NCBI RefSeq assembly: GCF_019285515.1
Contig: NZ_CP079095.1
Location: 3,566,501 to 3,630,500 of the forward strand
DNA: 64,000 nt
Source of the DNA: Methylococcus sp. Mc7
GTDB taxonomy: Bacteria; Pseudomonadota; Gammaproteobacteria; Methylococcales; Methylococcaceae
Direction: 5' to 3'
Position 1 is the stretch's first letter. Each line of letters opens with the position of its first letter. A program made the translations under genes and the position numbers. The notes beneath the pieces were generated by a model. That model did no database searches and was not told the origin of the DNA. It worked only from the letters and a program-made list of their open reading frames with translations. Below, one piece after another: positions 18,661-27,557 of this stretch.

Positions 18661-20562
18661 TCAGGCAGTGTCAGCCAAGACCTGCGCCTGTTCCAGCGCC
18701 TCGGTGGCGGCATACCAGGCCGCTTCGGCGCGGACCAGCGACTCTTCCGCCTTGGCCTTGTCCAGCAGCAGCAGTTTGAGCCGGTCCTTGGCTTCCTCGG
18801 CGTAAACGCCGGGATCGGCCAACTGCGCATCGAGTTCGTCCCGCCGCTTCGAGCAGCGCTCCAGCTCCGCTTCGGCTCGTTCGAGCTGCAGGCGCAAAGG
18901 CCGGAGCTGCTGGCGCCTTTCGGCATCGGCCCGCCGGGTCTCGCGGCGGGAGGATCCGGCGTCGCGGCGGCCCTCGGCGGCGGATTCGGGGGAGTTACGG
19001 TTGCGCAGCCAGGCGCGGTAGTCGTCCAGATCGCCGTCGAATGGGGTGACCCGGCCGTCGGCGACCAGGAAGAAATTGTCCGCCACCGCCCGCAGCAGGT
19101 AGCTGTCGTGGGATACCAGTACCGCCGCGCCTTCGAAATCCTGCAGCGCCCGGATCAGCGCCAGGCGCATTTCCAGGTCCAGATGATTGGTCGGTTCGTC
19201 CAGCAGCAGGAGGTTGGGACGCTGGTAGACGATCAGGGCAAGCACCAGGCGGGCCTTCTCGCCGCCCGAAAACCCGGCGACGGGCTCGAAAGTCCGTTCG
19301 CCGCTGAAGCCGAAGCCGCCGAGGAAATCGCGGATGTCCTTTTCGGAAGCCTTGTCGTCCAGCCGCTGGACATGGAAGATCGCGTTTTCCTCGGGACGCA
19401 GCAGTTCCAGTTGATGCTGGGCGAAATAACCCAGCCGCAGTTCGCCGGAAACCCTGCGGTCGCCGTTGAGCGGCGGCTGCAGCCCCGCCAGCAGCCGGAT
19501 CAAGGTCGATTTGCCGGCCCCGTTGCGGCCCAGCAATCCGACCCGGTCGCCCGGCATCAGCGACATCCCGACGTTTTCCAAGAGCGGAACGCCTTCGTAT
19601 CCCACCGCCACGCCTTCGGCCTGCAGCAGCGGACGGGGCAGCTTTTCCGGCGGGCGGAAGGCGAATTCGAAGGGTGAATCCACGTGGGCCAGCGAAATGA
19701 CCTCCATCTTCGCCAGCAGCTTGAGCCGGCTCTGGGCCTGACGCGCCTTGGTCGCCTTGGCACGGAACCGGTCGACGAAACCCTGCAGGCGGGCGATCTC
19801 GGCCTGCTGTCTGCGGAACGCCGTTTGGTTCTGGGCCAGCCGCTGGGCGCGGGCTTGTTCGAAGGCGGAGAAATTGCCGGTGTTCAGGACCACTTCGCCG
19901 TTTTCGATGTGGAGGATGTGATCGGCCAGGCCATCGAGGAAGTCCCGGTCGTGCGAGACGAACAGCAGGGTGCCGGGATAGGCCGCGAGCCATTCCTGCA
20001 GCCACAGCACGGCGTCGAGGTCGAGGTGGTTGGTCGGCTCGTCCAGCAGCAGGAGGTCCGAGCGGCACATCAGCGCCCGGGCCAGCGCGAGGCGCATGCG
20101 CCAGCCGCCGGAAAAGGCGTCGACCGGACGGTCCCCGTCTCCCGCCGCAAAGCCCAAACCCGCGATGAGCCGCCCGGCGTTGGCCCTGGCCTGGTAGCCG
20201 CCGATCGCTTCGTAGCGAGCGTGGGCCCGGGCCAGCGCGAGCCCGTCTCCGGAGGCTTCGGCCGCGGCGATCTCACGCTCGACCTCGCGCAGCTCGGCGT
20301 CGCCGTCCATGACGAACTCGATCGCCGCCCGCGTGTCCGTCGGCGTTTCCTGGGCGACATGGGCAATCACCCAGTTCGGCGGAAGCTGAACTTCGCCCGC
20401 GTCGGCCTGGCCGCTACCGGTCACCAGCTTGAACAGGCTGGACTTGCCGACCCCGTTGGCGCCGGTCACGCCGACCTTCTGACCCGGGAAGATGCTGAAC
20501 GACGCGTGCTCGAACAGTATCCGCCCGCCGATCCTCAGGGTGACGTCGCGAAACCCGATCAT
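18661..20562 (-). CDS. ABC-F family ATPase, YheS-like
   Basis: 633-residue soluble protein with two ABC ATPase domains and no membrane part. Walker A motifs are GANGVGKSS and GRNGAGKST; signatures are [15 protein letters not shown] and FSGGEKARLVLAL; Walker B segments read LLLLDEPTNHLDLD and LLLLDEPTNHLDLE. The linker between the domains and a C-terminal coiled coil match YheS-type ABC-F proteins, which act on ribosomes. The ATG at 20562 starts at the family N-terminus (MIGFRDVTLRIGGRILFE); the longer frame upstream lacks support. Confidence 0.92.
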   Translation of the reverse strand: MIGFRDVTLRIGGRILFEHASFSIFPGQKVGVTGANGVGKSSLFKLVTGSGQADAGEVQLPPNWVIAHVAQETPTDTRAAIEFVMDGDAELREVEREIAAAEASGDGLALARAHARYEAIGGYQARANAGRLIAGLGFAAGDGDRPVDAFSGGWRMRLALARALMCRSDLLLLDEPTNHLDLDAVLWLQEWLAAYPGTLLFVSHDRDFLDGLADHILHIENGEVVLNTGNFSAFEQARAQRLAQNQTAFRRQQAEIARLQGFVDRFRAKATKARQAQSRLKLLAKMEVISLAHVDSPFEFAFRPPEKLPRPLLQAEGVAVGYEGVPLLENVGMSLMPGDRVGLLGRNGAGKSTLIRLLAGLQPPLNGDRRVSGELRLGYFAQHQLELLRPEENAIFHVQRLDDKASEKDIRDFLGGFGFSGERTFEPVAGFSGGEKARLVLALIVYQRPNLLLLDEPTNHLDLEMRLALIRALQDFEGAAVLVSHDSYLLRAVADNFFLVADGRVTPFDGDLDDYRAWLRNRNSPESAAEGRRDAGSSRRETRRADAERRQQLRPLRLQLERAEAELERCSKRRDELDAQLADPGVYAEEAKDRLKLLLLDKAKAEESLVRAEAAWYAATEALEQAQVLADTA

Positions 20563-20581
20563 CGTGAAAGGCGCGGCCGCT

Positions 20582-21106
20582 CTAGTCCGCCGCGGCGATC
20601 CGTTCGTCCGCCGCCCGCACGAAGTCGCGCAGCTTGGCGGCATTGACCGTGGCCCGCGGCACGATCAGGGCCGCGTCGATCGCCACGAAAATGAATGCGT
20701 ACTTGTCGGTGAGCTCGATCCGCAGGATCTCGCTCCAGGGAATCCGGCTTTCCTCGCCGTCCAGCTTCTTTTCGATCAGCGCGTCCCTGGCTACGCTCAG
20801 CCGGTAGCGGCCCAGGATGCGCCGCTTGTCTTCGTCCGAGTGCATGGCGAGCAGTTGCTTGCGCGTGGTCCACCGCATGTAGGCGGGAACCAGGAAGCCC
20901 CAGGCCAGCGCGATGACGCCGACGTAGGCCGCGGACACCAAGTCCTGGTAATAGAACCAGAGAAACAGCGAAATGGCGACCAAGAAGGCAGGGATCGTCG
21001 ACTGATGCCGTTGCCGCCGTTTCTTCAGCGCCTTGGTTTCCCGTATCTGATGCTCGCTGAAGGCCAGCAGGTCCTGTTCGCGCAGTTCGTACTCGATTTC
21101 GTTCAT
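20582..21106 (-). CDS. YcxB-like membrane protein
   Basis: 174 residues with two transmembrane helices (about 37-73) and a C-terminal PH-like region (about 85-165) as in YcxB-like proteins. Function unknown. It lies 19 bp upstream of the ABC-F gene and likely begins the minus-strand run, divergent from bfr. Confidence 0.7.
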   Translation of the reverse strand: MNEIEYELREQDLLAFSEHQIRETKALKKRRQRHQSTIPAFLVAISLFLWFYYQDLVSAAYVGVIALAWGFLVPAYMRWTTRKQLLAMHSDEDKRRILGRYRLSVARDALIEKKLDGEESRIPWSEILRIELTDKYAFIFVAIDAALIVPRATVNAAKLRDFVRAADERIAAAD

Positions 21107-21283
21107 CTGTTGAGGTGTTCCGGTCGCCGATGTTGTGGTTTTCTTGCCGCGTGCGCCGCGGATCGGGCGTATATTCGAATGTGGCAGGGTGTTTTTTGGA
21201 GCTGACTAGTATACGTAATTCTGTTTCAATTACGCACGACAACCACGAAGGCCCTGAAGGGCCGCGTCCCGGGAGATGGGGAA

Positions 21284-21763
21284 ATGAAAGGCCAACCCGA
21301 AGTGATAACGGCGCTGAATCGGCTGCTGGCGGGCGAGCTTGCCGCCATCGACCAGTATTTCATCCACGCGATGATGTACCGGGACTGGGGATTTCATGCC
21401 CTGCATGAGCACACCGCCCACGAAATGCAGGAAGAACAGGCTCACGCTGGTGCGCTGATCAAGCGGATCCTGTTCCTGGAAGGGGTTCCGGATGTGGTCG
21501 GCCGGGATGCGATCCGCGTCGGACGGAACGTGCCGGAGATGCTGAAAAACGACCTCGGCGTCGAATACGCCGTGATCGGCCATCTGCGCGAGGTGATCGG
21601 CCTGTGCGAGGAGAAGGGTGACTACGAGACCCGGCGTATCCTCCAGATTCTGCTCGACGACACCGAGGAGGATCACAGCTTGTGGCTGGAGACCCAGCTT
21701 CGGCTGATCGAGAGCATCGGCCTGGAGAACTATCTGCAAAGCCAAATGGAAGAAGGGATTTAG
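21284..21763 (+). CDS. bfr: Bacterioferritin without the heme-ligand methionine
   Basis: 159-residue four-helix iron-storage subunit that aligns without gaps over the first 55 residues with E. coli Bfr. The ferroxidase ligands are present: Glu18, Glu51, His54, the glutamate in GVEYAV, and the EEDH pair. Position 52, the heme-ligating Met of E. coli Bfr, is Gln here (HEMQEEQAHA), so this subunit probably does not bind heme by the usual bis-methionine mode. A second bfr gene elsewhere is likely but not seen. It has a GGAGATGGGGAA-type leader and is followed by bfd. Confidence 0.93.
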   Translation: MKGQPEVITALNRLLAGELAAIDQYFIHAMMYRDWGFHALHEHTAHEMQEEQAHAGALIKRILFLEGVPDVVGRDAIRVGRNVPEMLKNDLGVEYAVIGHLREVIGLCEEKGDYETRRILQILLDDTEEDHSLWLETQLRLIESIGLENYLQSQMEEGI

Positions 21764-21836
21764 GCGCCGCTTCGGCCGTTGGATCGGGAAATGCTGTCGT
21801 CCCGATTCGGAAACAAAATTTTTTTCCGATTCTTGT

Positions 21837-21865
21837 TTGAGAAACGTTCTCAGTTCTGCTAGTCT
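21837..21865 (+). promoter_or_regulatory. Likely bfd promoter with overlapping operator palindrome
   Basis: TTGAGA at 21837-21842 and TAGTCT at 21860-21865 are separated by 17 bp. Across the -35 box lies a perfect 6-3-6 inverted repeat, TGAGAA-ACG-TTCTCA (21838-21852), resembling part of a Fur operator. Iron-repressed bfd genes are known in related bacteria, so Fur control is plausible but unproven. Confidence 0.45.
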
Positions 21866-21890
21866 AAGCTCGTACCCAGTCTCGAGGTCC

Positions 21891-22100
21891 ATGCTTATGT
21901 ACGTCTGCATCTGTAGGAACGTCACTGAACGCCAGGTCCGGGAAGCCGTCGTTCGCCACGGCGCGTGCAATCTGCGCACGCTGCGGAAGCGTGTGGATAC
22001 CTGCAGCCAGTGCGGAAAATGCGCGCTGGAGGTCAAGACGCTCATCCGGGAAACCCTGGCGGAAAACGCCATGCTGGAACAGCAGGACATGGCGGCCTGA
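21891..22100 (+). CDS. bfd: Bacterioferritin-associated ferredoxin
   Basis: 69-residue 2Fe-2S protein that reduces bacterioferritin and releases stored iron. The cysteines occur as CIC near residues 5-7 and CSQCGKC near residues 38-44, the pattern of the Bfd / BFD-like 2Fe-2S domain. An AGG site precedes the ATG at 21891; a second Met two codons later is also possible. It follows bfr on the same strand but appears to have its own promoter. Confidence 0.9.
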   Translation: MLMYVCICRNVTERQVREAVVRHGACNLRTLRKRVDTCSQCGKCALEVKTLIRETLAENAMLEQQDMAA

Positions 22101-22401
22101 ATATCCCTTGGCTTCCCCGGCGAAGCTTGCGCCGGCATCCAACGCCTTCCGTAAGCCGGGTTCCCACTCCGACATCAGAGCGAGCACAGGGCGCTTCAGC
22201 CCATTCCTCACGGCCCAATCCGGATCATTTCCGAAAACGTAAAACGCCCTTCCACGACCAGTTCTCCGAGAGGCCTCCGGGACCAGGGTGGCTGGTCGCC
22301 ATGATCGTCAGGATTTCGTTGAATCACGGGGGACCATTCGCCCCCCGGATCGTTGATGCCAGCCGGCATCGGTGGCAGCGGGGCCGTTTGGTCCGCCGGC
22401 C
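22101..22401. other. Intergenic stretch between bfd and def
   Basis: About 300 bp with no convincing gene. Open frames here are short and have atypical composition. No strong terminator with a T-run was seen for either converging gene. Confidence 0.4.
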
Positions 22402-22976
22402 TCAGCCGGATTCGATGTCCCGGTACCGTGCGTAGTTGGCCTGGCTGGTGAAGCTGCGCGGGTCCATGCGGTCGATGTAGAGGCTGCCGTGCAGGTGATC
22501 GATCTCGTGCTGGAGGATACGGGCATACCAGCCGCTGGCCTCGATGATTCGCGCTTCGCCCCACTGGTCCAGGCAGGACACCCGGACCGAGCGCGCGCGC
22601 TCCACCCGTGCGCTGAAGCCGGCGAGGCTGAGGCAGCCTTCGTGGAAGACGTCGGTCTCTTCCGAGCGGGCGATGATTTCCGGGTTGACGATGACGTGGA
22701 AGGGCACCGGTTCGCGTCCTCGCGCCGCCAGTTCCTCGGCCGACAGGCTCTTCTGGTAGTCGGCGCGGTCTTCGATGACGGCCAGTTGCAGGCCCTGGCC
22801 GATCTGCGGGGCGGCGAGCCCTACGCCGGCGCGTCGCGCATCGTCTCGCGCATGTGCCCGATCAGCGCCTGGACCGCGGCGCTGCGGATTTCCTCCGGGC
22901 TCAAGGGACGCGCCCGCTGCCGCAGCACCGGTTCGCCGGCCTGGACGATCTTCAATCTGAGAGCGGCGCCGGCCAA
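22402..22976 (-). pseudogene. def: Peptide deformylase with a frameshift
   Basis: All three peptide-deformylase motifs are present but in two frames. The upstream frame begins near 22976 or 22955 (TTG starts) with LKIVQAGEPVLRQRARPL and stops in MRDAPA. One base later in the other frame comes GLAAPQIG (motif 1), then HEGCLS (motif 2) and QHEIDHLHG (motif 3, zinc site). Adding one base near 22825-22829 restores a continuous protein through AP-G-VGLAAPQ. Either the gene is inactive, or the sequence has a one-base error. Its upstream neighbour, the nitroreductase, ends 2 bp before the first TTG. Confidence 0.85.
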
Positions 22977-22977
22977 G

Positions 22978-23799
22978 TCAGCGCAGCTCGAAGCCGAGGG
23001 CGTTCAGGGCCGCCTTGAGGCGGTCGCGGCCGGACAGCTTGGCGGGACCGGAGATCCGGGAGGCGGAGTGTTTCGACCAGTCGCCCGCGACCGCCATGTT
23101 CTGTTCGGCATAGAACTCCGACATCGCGGCGTTGTACCGCTCCACCGCGTCGTCCTGGCTTTCCAGGGCATAGGTTTCCCGGTGCAGCACCGCTTCCTGC
23201 GGCAGGCGCGGCTTGATGGCGGGGAGGGCGGCGGGGTCGGGATGGCCGACGCAGAGCCCGAATACGGCGAAAACCCCTGGCGGCAATCCGAGTTCCGCCG
23301 CCACCTGTTCCGGCCGGTTGCGCATCGCGCCGATGTAGACGGTGCCCAGCCTTAGCGATTCCGCGGCGACCACGGCGTTCTGCGCCGCCAGGGCGGCGTC
23401 GACCACGGCCATGGTGTACATCTCCAGATAATCCAGCCCCTCCGCGGCGATGCCTCGCTGGGCCGCGATCCGCCGCAGACGGGCATGGTCGGCCAGCCAG
23501 ACCAGGAACAGCGGCGCCTGGACGATGTGGGCCTGGTTGCCGGCCAGTTCGGCCAGCCGGGCGCGCCGCTCGCCATCCTCGACAGCGACCACGCTCCAGA
23601 GCTGGAGGTTGGACGAACTGGCGGCGGACTGGGCCGCCGCGATCAGGGTTTCGAGCGTGCCTGGGGCCAAGGGCTCGGCGGTGTAGGCGCGGACCGAGCG
23701 GTGGGACAGCAGGTGTTCCAGGACTTCGTTCGAGGCGATGGCCGGCATGGGTTCGTGCCGGCCGTAACGTGAGGCGAGTAGCGTTCGGGCTTGGCTCAT
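22978..23799 (-). CDS. NAD(P)H-dependent nitroreductase, NfsA-like
   Basis: 273-residue FMN flavoprotein of the nitroreductase family. The N-terminal HRSVRAYTAEPL region, the SAASSSNLQLWSVVAV segment, and the FGLCVGHPD segment match NfsA/FRP-type enzymes, which reduce nitro compounds and quinones. Length is near NfsA (240) with some extension at both ends. It is directly upstream of the deformylase on the same strand. Confidence 0.88.
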   Translation of the reverse strand: MSQARTLLASRYGRHEPMPAIASNEVLEHLLSHRSVRAYTAEPLAPGTLETLIAAAQSAASSSNLQLWSVVAVEDGERRARLAELAGNQAHIVQAPLFLVWLADHARLRRIAAQRGIAAEGLDYLEMYTMAVVDAALAAQNAVVAAESLRLGTVYIGAMRNRPEQVAAELGLPPGVFAVFGLCVGHPDPAALPAIKPRLPQEAVLHRETYALESQDDAVERYNAAMSEFYAEQNMAVAGDWSKHSASRISGPAKLSGRDRLKAALNALGFELR

Positions 23800-23868
23800 G
23801 GTTTTCGATCGATGGCTCAGAAGGGCCGTCCTCCCGCCAGGCTGATGCGCTTGAGCACGCGCCGGGAT

Positions 23869-24102
23869 TCACTTCGCCGCGCTTCGAGTCGGCGGGGAAC
23901 GGGGTTCGCGCATGCACGGTCGCCTGGCTTGCGCTTTGAACGGATTGTAGGTGATGAGCCGCAGGCCGTCGATGAGGGACCTGGTGGCTTCGTCCAGCAT
24001 GTCGTAAGCCAGTGCCAGGTTGATCCGGGTGGTATCGTCGACGTTGGCGATGGGGGCGATGTCCGGGGTCTTGCCGGCGGCGTCGGATGTCGGTACCGGC
24101 AT
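23869..24102 (-). CDS. Small hypothetical protein
   Basis: 77 codons with an ATG preceded by GGAGG. The middle part, roughly residues 18-55, looks like a regular helical segment, while the C-terminus is Arg/Pro-rich. No family was recognised. It could be a real small gene or a chance frame. Confidence 0.35.
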   Translation of the reverse strand: MPVPTSDAAGKTPDIAPIANVDDTTRINLALAYDMLDEATRSLIDGLRLITYNPFKAQARRPCMREPRSPPTRSAAK

Positions 24103-24411
24103 GTCCTCCGGCGGAATCCGGCAAGTGGCGGAGCGGCGGGTTGGCGCGCATACCGGTTGCTTTTTGATTTTGCCCCGGCTCTTCCCGAGGAGGGGGCATT
24201 CGATTATTCAAGAGAAATCCCGCAGCCTGTCCGGTTCCGCAGGCTTGTCGCCGGGCTGCATGCCGTAGATCGCCAGCCGATGGCGCAGGACGTTTGTTTC
24301 CGGGACAACCGCCGGGTTTCCGGCCGCCGCCAAGGCTTCTGAAGGGAGGGGACGTTGACTCAGGGACTTTGTAAACTCCGCCGGGACACTGCGCGATAAC
24401 GGGTACAGGGT

Positions 24412-25242
24412 ATGGCGAACGAATCGCACTACATCATCCAAGGCGGGGAATCCGGAGCCGAGCGGCTGCACGTGCTGGGCCGCGTCATGCGGCCGGGGAG
24501 CCTCGAGGTTCTGGGGCGAGCCGGCTTGGCGCCCGGCATGGACGTGCTGGATCTGGGCTGCGGAAGCGGGGACATGACGCTCGAGATCGCGCAGATCGTC
24601 AGCGCCACCGGGCGGGTCGTGGGGATCGACATGGACGCCGGCGTTCTTGCGCACGCCAAAAGGGTTTCCGACGGCTGTGGCCTCCCGGTCGAGTGGCGGC
24701 AGGGTCGCATCGAGGACATCGACGAAGATGGGGCTTTCGACATCGTTTACGCGCGCTTCCTCCTGTCTCACCTTGCCGATCCTCGCGATGCGCTCCGGCG
24801 GATGTGCAGGGCCGTCCGGCCGCTGGGCCGAATCGTGGTCGAGGACATCGACATCTCCGCCCATGTCCACTGGCCGCCGAGCGCGGCGTTCCGGCGCTAC
24901 GTCGATCTGTACGCCGCTACCGGGCGCGCCCGGGGCGCCGATCCGGGCATCGGGCCGAGTCTTCCCGCATTGCTGATCGACGCCGGCCTGGAAGACGTGG
25001 ACGTAGCGGTTTCCATGCCCGTCTTCCGGCAAGGCGAAGGCAAGACGGTCGCGCGGATCACGCTCTCGAACATCGCCGAGTCGGCGATCGCGGCGGGGCT
25101 GACCTGCCGCGAGGAAATCGACCGCTTGCTTGCCGAGCTGGCGGGACACGAGGCCGATCCGCGGTCCATCCAGAGTACCGCCCAGGTGTTCCAGGCGATC
25201 GGACGCCGTCCGCTGAAAGCGCTGGACACAGCGGGTGTGTGA
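24412..25242 (+). CDS. Class I SAM-dependent methyltransferase
   Basis: 276 residues. The SAM-binding motif I is VLDLGCGSGDMTLEIA (about residues 44-59), followed by the acidic motif II (VVGIDMDAGVLAHAK) and IVYARFLLSHLADP (motif IV region). The N-terminal YIIQGGESGAERLHVLGRVM is typical of a group of unassigned bacterial methyltransferases. The substrate is unknown. It is a single gene flanked by long non-coding stretches. Confidence 0.85.
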   Translation: MANESHYIIQGGESGAERLHVLGRVMRPGSLEVLGRAGLAPGMDVLDLGCGSGDMTLEIAQIVSATGRVVGIDMDAGVLAHAKRVSDGCGLPVEWRQGRIEDIDEDGAFDIVYARFLLSHLADPRDALRRMCRAVRPLGRIVVEDIDISAHVHWPPSAAFRRYVDLYAATGRARGADPGIGPSLPALLIDAGLEDVDVAVSMPVFRQGEGKTVARITLSNIAESAIAAGLTCREEIDRLLAELAGHEADPRSIQSTAQVFQAIGRRPLKALDTAGV

Positions 25243-25716
25243 CGATGTTGCCCTTTTTGGATAGGGTTCGATCTCTGCTGAAGCGACGAAGGAGCACAAG
25301 GAAGTCGAGCGAAGCGAGCGAGTGCGACGACCCCCGCGAAGCCGTAGGCCCGGATGTTTTGTCGGAGTCCGCGGCTTCATCGCGGGCGGAGACAAAACAT
25401 AAGGGAACCGACACGGCGTCGAGTCATTGTGGGAGCCTTGGCGGAGTGCGTCGCTTAAGAGACGGACGAAGCCGAGGCGGACGCAGGACGGCGCGGGCCG
25501 CCGAAGGCAAAGACGTCGCCACAATTTGCTCCCGAGGGTGACTGGGATGTCCCGTCGGGTTTCGCAAAAAATGGCGACGCTCCAGGGCGCCGTTGGGATA
25601 CCATCCGGAAAACGCTTCGGCGTTGTCCTTCCCCCGGTATCGGCGTCAGGGAGTCTTTTACGCACTTTTTATCACCACGTAGATAAACTGCCCTCTTTTT
25701 TGCATTGGACAATCGA
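25243..25716. other. Long intergenic region with repeat-like segments
   Basis: About 470 bp without a convincing gene. It contains purine-rich, low-complexity stretches of GCGAAGCGAGC type and an inverted repeat at 25354-25400 (arms ATGTTTTGTC and GACAAAACAT, extended by imperfect pairing). The last 60 bp before the porin are AT-richer and could hold its promoter. Confidence 0.4.
25354..25400. repeat. Inverted repeat between methyltransferase and porin
   Basis: Ten-base perfect arms (ATGTTTTGTC at 25354-25363, GACAAAACAT at 25391-25400) with a GC-rich, partly paired interior. It could be a terminator-like hairpin or a repeat element; there is no clear T-run. Confidence 0.5.
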
Positions 25717-27090
25717 ATGGCTCTGGTGCCGGAGAGGCTGTTTCCCTTTGCGCGTCGCTTCGCCGTCACAGTGAGTTTATGCCTCGCCTGGCCCCTGGCA
25801 TCCGCCGCGGACACCGCGTCGGGCCTGCTGGATTATCTCGGCGCCGACGTAAACGGCAGCAAGGGGCTCCAGCGGGCGGGCATCCATCTCGGCGGATGGG
25901 TGAACGCCAGCGTGACTTACAACGCAAGCAGTCCGGCGGACGATTTCAACGGTCCCGTTTCATTCAACGACCGCACGGGCGAACTTCAGATGAACCAGTT
26001 CTATCTGTATCTGGAGCGTGCCGTCGCGGCCAGTCCCGACGACTGGGACGTCGGCGGCCGTTTCGACTTCATGTACGGTACCGACGCGATTTTCACCCAG
26101 GCCTACGGCATCCCCTACGTGGACCCGAGAACCGGGCGGCCGTTGAATCGGGGCCATTGGGACCTGCATCTGTCGAGCTGGTCGGACCGCTTCTACGGCA
26201 TCGCCTTGCCCCAGGCGTACGCCGAATTCAATCTGCCGGTGGGCAACGGTCTAGCCGTCAAGGCCGGGCATTTCTATACCCCGCTGGGGTACGAAATGGT
26301 CACGGCGCCGGACAATTTCTTCATCACGAAGCCCTACACCTTTCAGTTCAATCCATTTACGCATACCGGCATCCTCGGCAATTACGCGATCGACGCCAAC
26401 TGGGCGGTGTCGGCCGGGGCGGTCACCGGCAGCGCCACCGGCGGCGGAGACGGTACCTGGGACCAGCAGTTGGGCAATTGGGACTTCCTGGGCGGTGCGG
26501 TTTGGACCAGCGACGACAGGAGCGATTCGCTCAGCCTGACCTCGATGGCGGGGGGGCGTTCCGAACGGTTCGGCGACCTTTGGGCCGTATACAGCCTGGT
26601 GGGCAAGACGAGTTTTTTGGACGACAGGCTGCGTTACGTCATCGAACATACCCACGGTTTCGCGGATCAGGTGCAGACCGCCAATTACACGCGCAACGGC
26701 GGAAAGCTGGAAAACGCCCAGTGGTACGGTATCGCCCAGTGGCTGACCTATGCGCTCGAGGAGCACTGGTCGGTCGGCTTCCGGGCCGAATGGTGGCGCG
26801 ACAACAACGGCTTCCGCGTGTCCGGTCCGCCGCGCTGCAGCGGGAGCGTGAACATCAACGGCGCCGGCGTTGCACGGCCCTATGCCTGCAACCCCGATTT
26901 TTCCACCGTCTATCCGGTTCAGGGCAGTGGGTATTACGCGCTGACGTTGGGCCTGAACTGGAAGCCCCTGAACTGGGTCATCCTGCGTCCCAACGCCCGC
27001 TACGACTGGTCCGACGACATCAAGATCTTCGATGCGGGGAAACGCTCGGACCAATTCCTGTTTTCCGCCGACGTGATCGTGACTTTCTGA
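25717..27090 (+). CDS. Outer-membrane beta-barrel porin (BBP2-like)
   Basis: 457 residues with a signal peptide (FAVTVSLCLAWPLASAADT), alternating hydrophobic beta strands throughout, aromatic residues at strand ends, and a terminal Phe (DVIVTF) as expected for BAM-dependent barrels. The pattern (GWVNASVTYNAS, GHFYTPLGYEMVTAPDNFF, LGLNWKPLNW) fits the beta-barrel porin-2 superfamily. The ATG at 25717 was chosen; a TTG four codons earlier is possible. It is directly followed by an antiporter remnant. Confidence 0.85.
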   Translation: MALVPERLFPFARRFAVTVSLCLAWPLASAADTASGLLDYLGADVNGSKGLQRAGIHLGGWVNASVTYNASSPADDFNGPVSFNDRTGELQMNQFYLYLERAVAASPDDWDVGGRFDFMYGTDAIFTQAYGIPYVDPRTGRPLNRGHWDLHLSSWSDRFYGIALPQAYAEFNLPVGNGLAVKAGHFYTPLGYEMVTAPDNFFITKPYTFQFNPFTHTGILGNYAIDANWAVSAGAVTGSATGGGDGTWDQQLGNWDFLGGAVWTSDDRSDSLSLTSMAGGRSERFGDLWAVYSLVGKTSFLDDRLRYVIEHTHGFADQVQTANYTRNGGKLENAQWYGIAQWLTYALEEHWSVGFRAEWWRDNNGFRVSGPPRCSGSVNINGAGVARPYACNPDFSTVYPVQGSGYYALTLGLNWKPLNWVILRPNARYDWSDDIKIFDAGKRSDQFLFSADVIVTF

Positions 27091-27092
27091 CG

Positions 27093-27557
27093 CCGGGCGG
27101 CATCCTGGAAACGCGCCGTTTCGACATTCTCGATAAAGTGGGGCGGCTGGAGTGGGACACGCTCCTGTTCTTTTACGGTGCGATGGTGGGCATCGGCGGG
27201 CTCGGTTTCATCGGCTATCTGGACGCCGTATCGGCCTGGCTGTACGGCCAGCACAACGCTACGCTTGCAAACGTGCTGATCGGTCGTTCGTCCGCCTTCG
27301 TCGATAACGGGACGCTGATGTTCGCCGTCCTGAGCATGCGCCCCGATCTGCCCGAAGGGCAGTGGCTGCTGGTGACGCTGCCCCTCGGGCTGGGCGGCAG
27401 TCTGCTGGCCATCGGGTCGGCGCCGGGCATCGCATTGCTCGGGATGACCAAAGGGCAATACGGCTTCAGCAGCCATCTGAAATGGTGCCCGGTGATCCTT
27501 CTTGGTTATTTTGCAGCCATCGGGGTCCATTTCGTCGTCAACTCGCGTTGTTTCTGA
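27093..27557 (+). pseudogene. C-terminal remnant of a NhaD-type Na+/H+ antiporter
   Basis: About 150 residues match the end of NhaD antiporters: IEWDTLLFFYG-like EWDTLLFFYGAMVGIGGLG, a VDN motif, GQWLLVTLPLGLGGSLLAIG and HLKWCPVILLGYFAAIG. The N-terminal two-thirds is absent, and the frame opens inside or just after the porin gene. No start with a ribosome site was found. In usual NhaD the motif reads VDNIPVMFA; here VDNGTLMFA. Probably a deletion relic. Confidence 0.75.

Noticed and set aside
24208-25665. 485-residue open frame opposite the methyltransferase
   Set aside because: It mirrors the methyltransferase and runs into low-complexity intergenic DNA; no domain seen.
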